From an uncultured Poribacteria bacterium (lineage in GTDB: Bacteria > Poribacteria > WGA-4E > WGA-3G), in the NCBI GenBank assembly GCA_951828385.1, contig OX639973.1, forward strand, positions 1 through 64,000: 64,000 nt of DNA, in the 5' to 3' direction. This document shows, in pieces, positions 61,598 through 64,000 of this stretch. The position numbers and the translations under genes were made by a program. The notes beneath the pieces are model-generated. The model worked only from the letters and a program-made list of their open reading frames with translations, was not told the origin of the DNA and made no database searches. Numbering within the stretch: position 1 is the first letter of the stretch; every line of letters begins with the position of its first letter.

Positions 61598-61893
61598 TTC
61601 TTTACTTTATTATAAAGGGTGGTATGCAGGGTATACCATCCCCTTATGAATCCCATATCTACACTTTAAGAGTATGTTAACATTAAAAAGGATAGTTGTC
61701 AAGGTTTTTTAAGTTCCGGCACACTCTGTATTTTCACCTAAGTTTCGGGCAGGAAGCCTCGTCTTTTAAGGCGAGGAGGAATGCCCGCTCCTATATGTTA
61801 GACCAAGGCGTTTCTTATAGAAAAACCTTGACATTCTGTCCAAATTGTGGTCTAATTAAAGTATCCGTTGGACCGGCATGTTTAGCGTTACCG

Positions 61894-61924
61894 CCCCCTT
61901 CCCAGTAACGGGTGGGGACCCCGG
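61894..61924. repeat. 31-base repeat, inverted copy of 5975-6005
   Basis: An exact complement of 5975-6005. It lies between the left end and the tnpB start of element 2. Element 1 does not have it. Confidence 0.7.
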
Positions 61925-61979
61925 TAATGTGTTGGTCCCACCCACTAAAGAGGGGTTAAAGGCGGATAACGGATATACC

Positions 61980-63179
61980 ATGAAATTAACCTTTAGATAT
62001 GCCTTGCGCCCCACCCAAGCACAAGAGCGAACATTGTTAGAGTGGTTTGACCACCTGTGTGAACTTCAAAATTCTGCCCGCGATAACCGCAAGTATGCGT
62101 ATGAAGAAGAAGGTCGTTTCGTCACGCGCACTGAGCAAGAGAAACTTTTGAAGGTCGCGCGCGGAAAATATGACGATTTTCGGGAAGTGCCTCAAGATTT
62201 CCAAGTTTCCATCCTCAAGCGCGTTGACAAAGCCTTTGATGCGTTCCGTAGGCGTTGTAAGGCAGGTGCGGAGAAAAAAGGGTATCCTCGCTACAAAACG
62301 CGTGTCCGTTCTCTCACATGGTGCTTGCGAAAGCACACACTCAAAACAGGTGAACGTGTCCGTCAAAATCCGATAATAGAAACCGATTTTAGACACAATC
62401 GCTTAAAAGTGCCAAAGTTAGGCGAAGTCAAAATCTATATGCACCGTCCGTTACAAGGCGATCCGAAAGAGGTAACACTCGTCAAGAAAGCCAGCGGTTG
62501 GTATGCTCATATCAGTTGCGATATAGGAGATACGCCGAAAGTTGAACCGACGGATGCGATTGCCGTTGATATGGGAACGACTCATTATCTCACCACCTCT
62601 GAAGGTAAAAAAGAGGACAACCCGCGTTGGTATCGTCAAGCAGAAGGCTTGCTGCATAAGCACAATCAGACGATGGCACGCCGTCAAAAAGGGAGCCGCC
62701 GCTGGTCCAAAGCCGTTCATGCGTCTGCTCTGCATCAGGAACGGACGAGAAATAAACGTAAAGACTTTATTGGAAAACTCATTTACAAACTCTACCACCA
62801 TTATGAAAACAATGTCTTAGTGACAGAGGATTTGAGCATATCCAATATGGTCAAGAACAGACACCTCAGCAAGAGCATTTCCGATGCATCTTGGGGAACA
62901 TTCTTTGAGTGGTGTGGAAACATAGCCGAAAGAGACGGTTTCCATTTCCACAAAGTTGATCCTAAGAACACTTCGCAAATATGCTCTACTTGTGGTGAGA
63001 AATCGGAAAAGAAACTCTCGCTTGCGATACGCACCTTTGATTGTCAGTTTTGCGGCACTTCGTTAGACCGAGACCACAACGCTGCCTTAAACATACTTTT
63101 CAGGGCGGCTTGCGCCCATCGTGGAGAGCGTTGGGTTACCGACCTCTATGAAGCGAGAAACTTATCGGTAGACCGATAG
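61980..63179 (+). CDS. tnpB: TnpB-family RNA-guided nuclease 2
   Basis: 399 aa from the ATG at 61980 (matches the start of TnpB 1); an upstream in-frame extension to 61878 is probably not used. RuvC residues: Asp in AIAVDMGTTHYLTT, Glu in LVTEDLSISNM, Asp in SLDRDHNAALNIL. The zinc ribbon CSTCGEKSE...CQFCG is present. Clearly homologous to 49621, with many substitutions in the N-terminal third, so the two are not a recent duplication. All catalytic residues are kept. Confidence 0.93.
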   Translation: MKLTFRYALRPTQAQERTLLEWFDHLCELQNSARDNRKYAYEEEGRFVTRTEQEKLLKVARGKYDDFREVPQDFQVSILKRVDKAFDAFRRRCKAGAEKKGYPRYKTRVRSLTWCLRKHTLKTGERVRQNPIIETDFRHNRLKVPKLGEVKIYMHRPLQGDPKEVTLVKKASGWYAHISCDIGDTPKVEPTDAIAVDMGTTHYLTTSEGKKEDNPRWYRQAEGLLHKHNQTMARRQKGSRRWSKAVHASALHQERTRNKRKDFIGKLIYKLYHHYENNVLVTEDLSISNMVKNRHLSKSISDASWGTFFEWCGNIAERDGFHFHKVDPKNTSQICSTCGEKSEKKLSLAIRTFDCQFCGTSLDRDHNAALNILFRAACAHRGERWVTDLYEARNLSVDR

Positions 63180-63382
63180 GCTTGTTAACATTCTTAACAA
63201 GCACCTTACTTTAGTGAGGGGTACTTGACTGCGTAGATAGCAAACTTAAACGCTTTTTCCAAGCATAGCATCTAACAGAAAATGTTACACTTTCCGATTT
63301 TTTTCCAACGGAAAACCATAACTGAAAAATCCCTTACAAGCAAGATAGGGCGTGGGTTCACAAACGAATACCCCGAACATGC

Positions 63383-63404
63383 AATGTTACACCCGTGTAA
63401 CATT
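63383..63404. promoter_or_regulatory. Palindromic operator-like site before the SMP-30 gene
   Basis: AATGTTACAC-CC-GTGTAACATT is a perfect 10-bp palindrome, ending 12 bases before the start codon at 63417. A half-site AATGTTACAC is also at 63281-63290. This is typical of a LacI- or GntR-type repressor site, although no regulator gene is in view. Confidence 0.6.
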
Positions 63405-63416
63405 TGAGAGGAAAAT

Positions 63417-64000
63417 ATGGCACTTGACGTACGCAACGCACAACTATTGGAACTGGTTGACCCAGAGGCAGACATTGAACAAATAGCAACTCACTGCCAA
63501 TTCACCGAGGGACCGCTCTGGCACGCGACTGGACAGTTCCTACTTTTCAGCGATATCCCGGCTAACAAGATGCGGAAATGGGATGCCGACACCGGGATGA
63601 CGATTTTCCGAGATCCCTCCGGAAAATCGAACGGATTGACCTACGATAAAGGTGGACATCTCATCGCCTGTGAACACGCAAACCGCCGAGTATCACTCAC
63701 AACCGCTGATGGCGATGTTATCACAATTGCCTCGCACTATCAGGGCAAACGCTTGAACAGTCCCAACGATATTGTTGTCAAATCCGATGGAAGTCTCTAT
63801 TTCACAGATCCGCCTTACGGGTTAAGCGCAGCGTACGGGGTTGAATCCGAAAAAGAACTCGATTTTCAAGGTGTCTACCGCTTGTCACCCGATTATGAGA
63901 CGCTGACACTCCTCGTTGACGACTTTGACAGACCCAACGGTATCTGCTTTTCACCGGACGAGTCCATCCTCTATATTAACGATACGGAACGGATGCATGT
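63417..64000 (+). CDS. SMP-30/gluconolactonase-like lactonase, 3' end outside the window
   Basis: The frame is open from ATG 63417 (AGAGGAAAAT upstream) to the window end (194 codons). Motifs of the six-bladed SMP-30/LRE propeller: FTEGPLWHATGQFLLFSDIP (metal-ligand Glu in EGP), SNGLTYDKGGHLIACEH, LNSPNDIVVKSDGSLYFTDPPYG (Asn and Asp in SPND) and DFDRPNGICFSPDESILYIND (Asn in PNG). These supply the divalent-metal site. The family hydrolyses sugar lactones. The palindrome at 63383 suggests induction by a sugar. Confidence 0.93.
   Translation, partial: MALDVRNAQLLELVDPEADIEQIATHCQFTEGPLWHATGQFLLFSDIPANKMRKWDADTGMTIFRDPSGKSNGLTYDKGGHLIACEHANRRVSLTTADGDVITIASHYQGKRLNSPNDIVVKSDGSLYFTDPPYGLSAAYGVESEKELDFQGVYRLSPDYETLTLLVDDFDRPNGICFSPDESILYINDTERMH

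Larger units (their letters stand above)
61744..63229 (+). mobile_element. IS200/IS605-type TnpB element 2 (no tnpA)
   Basis: About 1486 bp. The left end TTCGGGCAGGAA...GGAGGAATGCCC (61744-61792) encloses CCTCG-TCTTTTAAG-GCGAGG. The right end has CCTTAC-TTTA-GTGAGG then GGGTACTTGAC, ending about 63229. Same plan as element 1, but the inner hairpin arms differ. It lies 150 bases after tRNA-Arg. The first 230 bases hold the 31-base copy of 5975-6005. The insertion does not interrupt a recognisable gene. Confidence 0.7.

Overview
The window reads as a chromosomal segment of an uncultured Gram-negative-type bacterium. The best guess is a Candidatus Poribacteria-like or related lineage. This is inferred from gene content, not from a marker tree: three phytanoyl-CoA-dioxygenase-like genes, a Cys-type sulfatase, a DUF1080 hydrolase, a DUF6785-type membrane protein, two secreted WD40 proteins, an LpxL-like acyltransferase, and a bacterial homologue of animal selenoprotein N. 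Promoters of the form TTGACA-N16/17/18-TAAAAT recur, and intergenic DNA is full of small hairpin repeats.

Layout. 1-6400: metabolic genes (sulfatase, DUF1080, aldo/keto reductase), mutY and a formylglycine-enzyme-fold protein, separated by repeat-rich spacers. 6400-20000: a defence-type island, all on the + strand. It holds an antitoxin-like ORF; a 1160-aa P-loop ATPase; a PAPS-reductase-family (DndC-like) enzyme; an HNH nuclease with a phosphorothioate-DNA-binding-type N-terminus; a catalytically dead Argonaute abutting a two-helix membrane protein; an FRG-TPR protein; and an ABC-type ATPase overlapping a DUF4276/TOPRIM-like partner. 20200-25300: tandem PhyH dioxygenases, an ankyrin protein, a nucleotidyltransferase-like protein, a 2H phosphoesterase and an AAC(3)-family acetyltransferase. 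25300-35700: a MoxR/DUF58/DUF4129/DUF4350/SpoIIM/RDD membrane-stress cluster bracketed by two paralogous pairs of multi-pass membrane proteins.

35900-45500: an LpxL-like acyltransferase, a CtpA protease, a DUF6785-type protein, an orphan ABC ATPase, an M28 peptidase, an OmpR-type response regulator and a sigma-region-4 protein. 46100-54300: two WD40 paralogues flank a remodelled region. It contains an ABC-2 permease that lost its 5' end at an inverted-repeat element, a TnpB element (about 1.49 kb), a gene fragment beside that element, and the selenoprotein N homologue. The latter has an in-frame UGA (Sec) and a plausible bacterial SECIS hairpin. 54400-64000: a GNAT protein, rsgA, infA, a third PhyH enzyme, a DMT exporter, a PIN toxin-antitoxin pair, a Ser/Arg-rich membrane protein, tRNA-Arg(CCG), a second TnpB element of almost the same length, and a truncated SMP-30/gluconolactonase gene.

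The most interesting items are the bacterial SELENON homologue, the dead-Argonaute/membrane-protein pair, and the ATPase/PAPS-reductase/PT-reader-nuclease trio. All functional statements come from reading motifs; no database search was possible.
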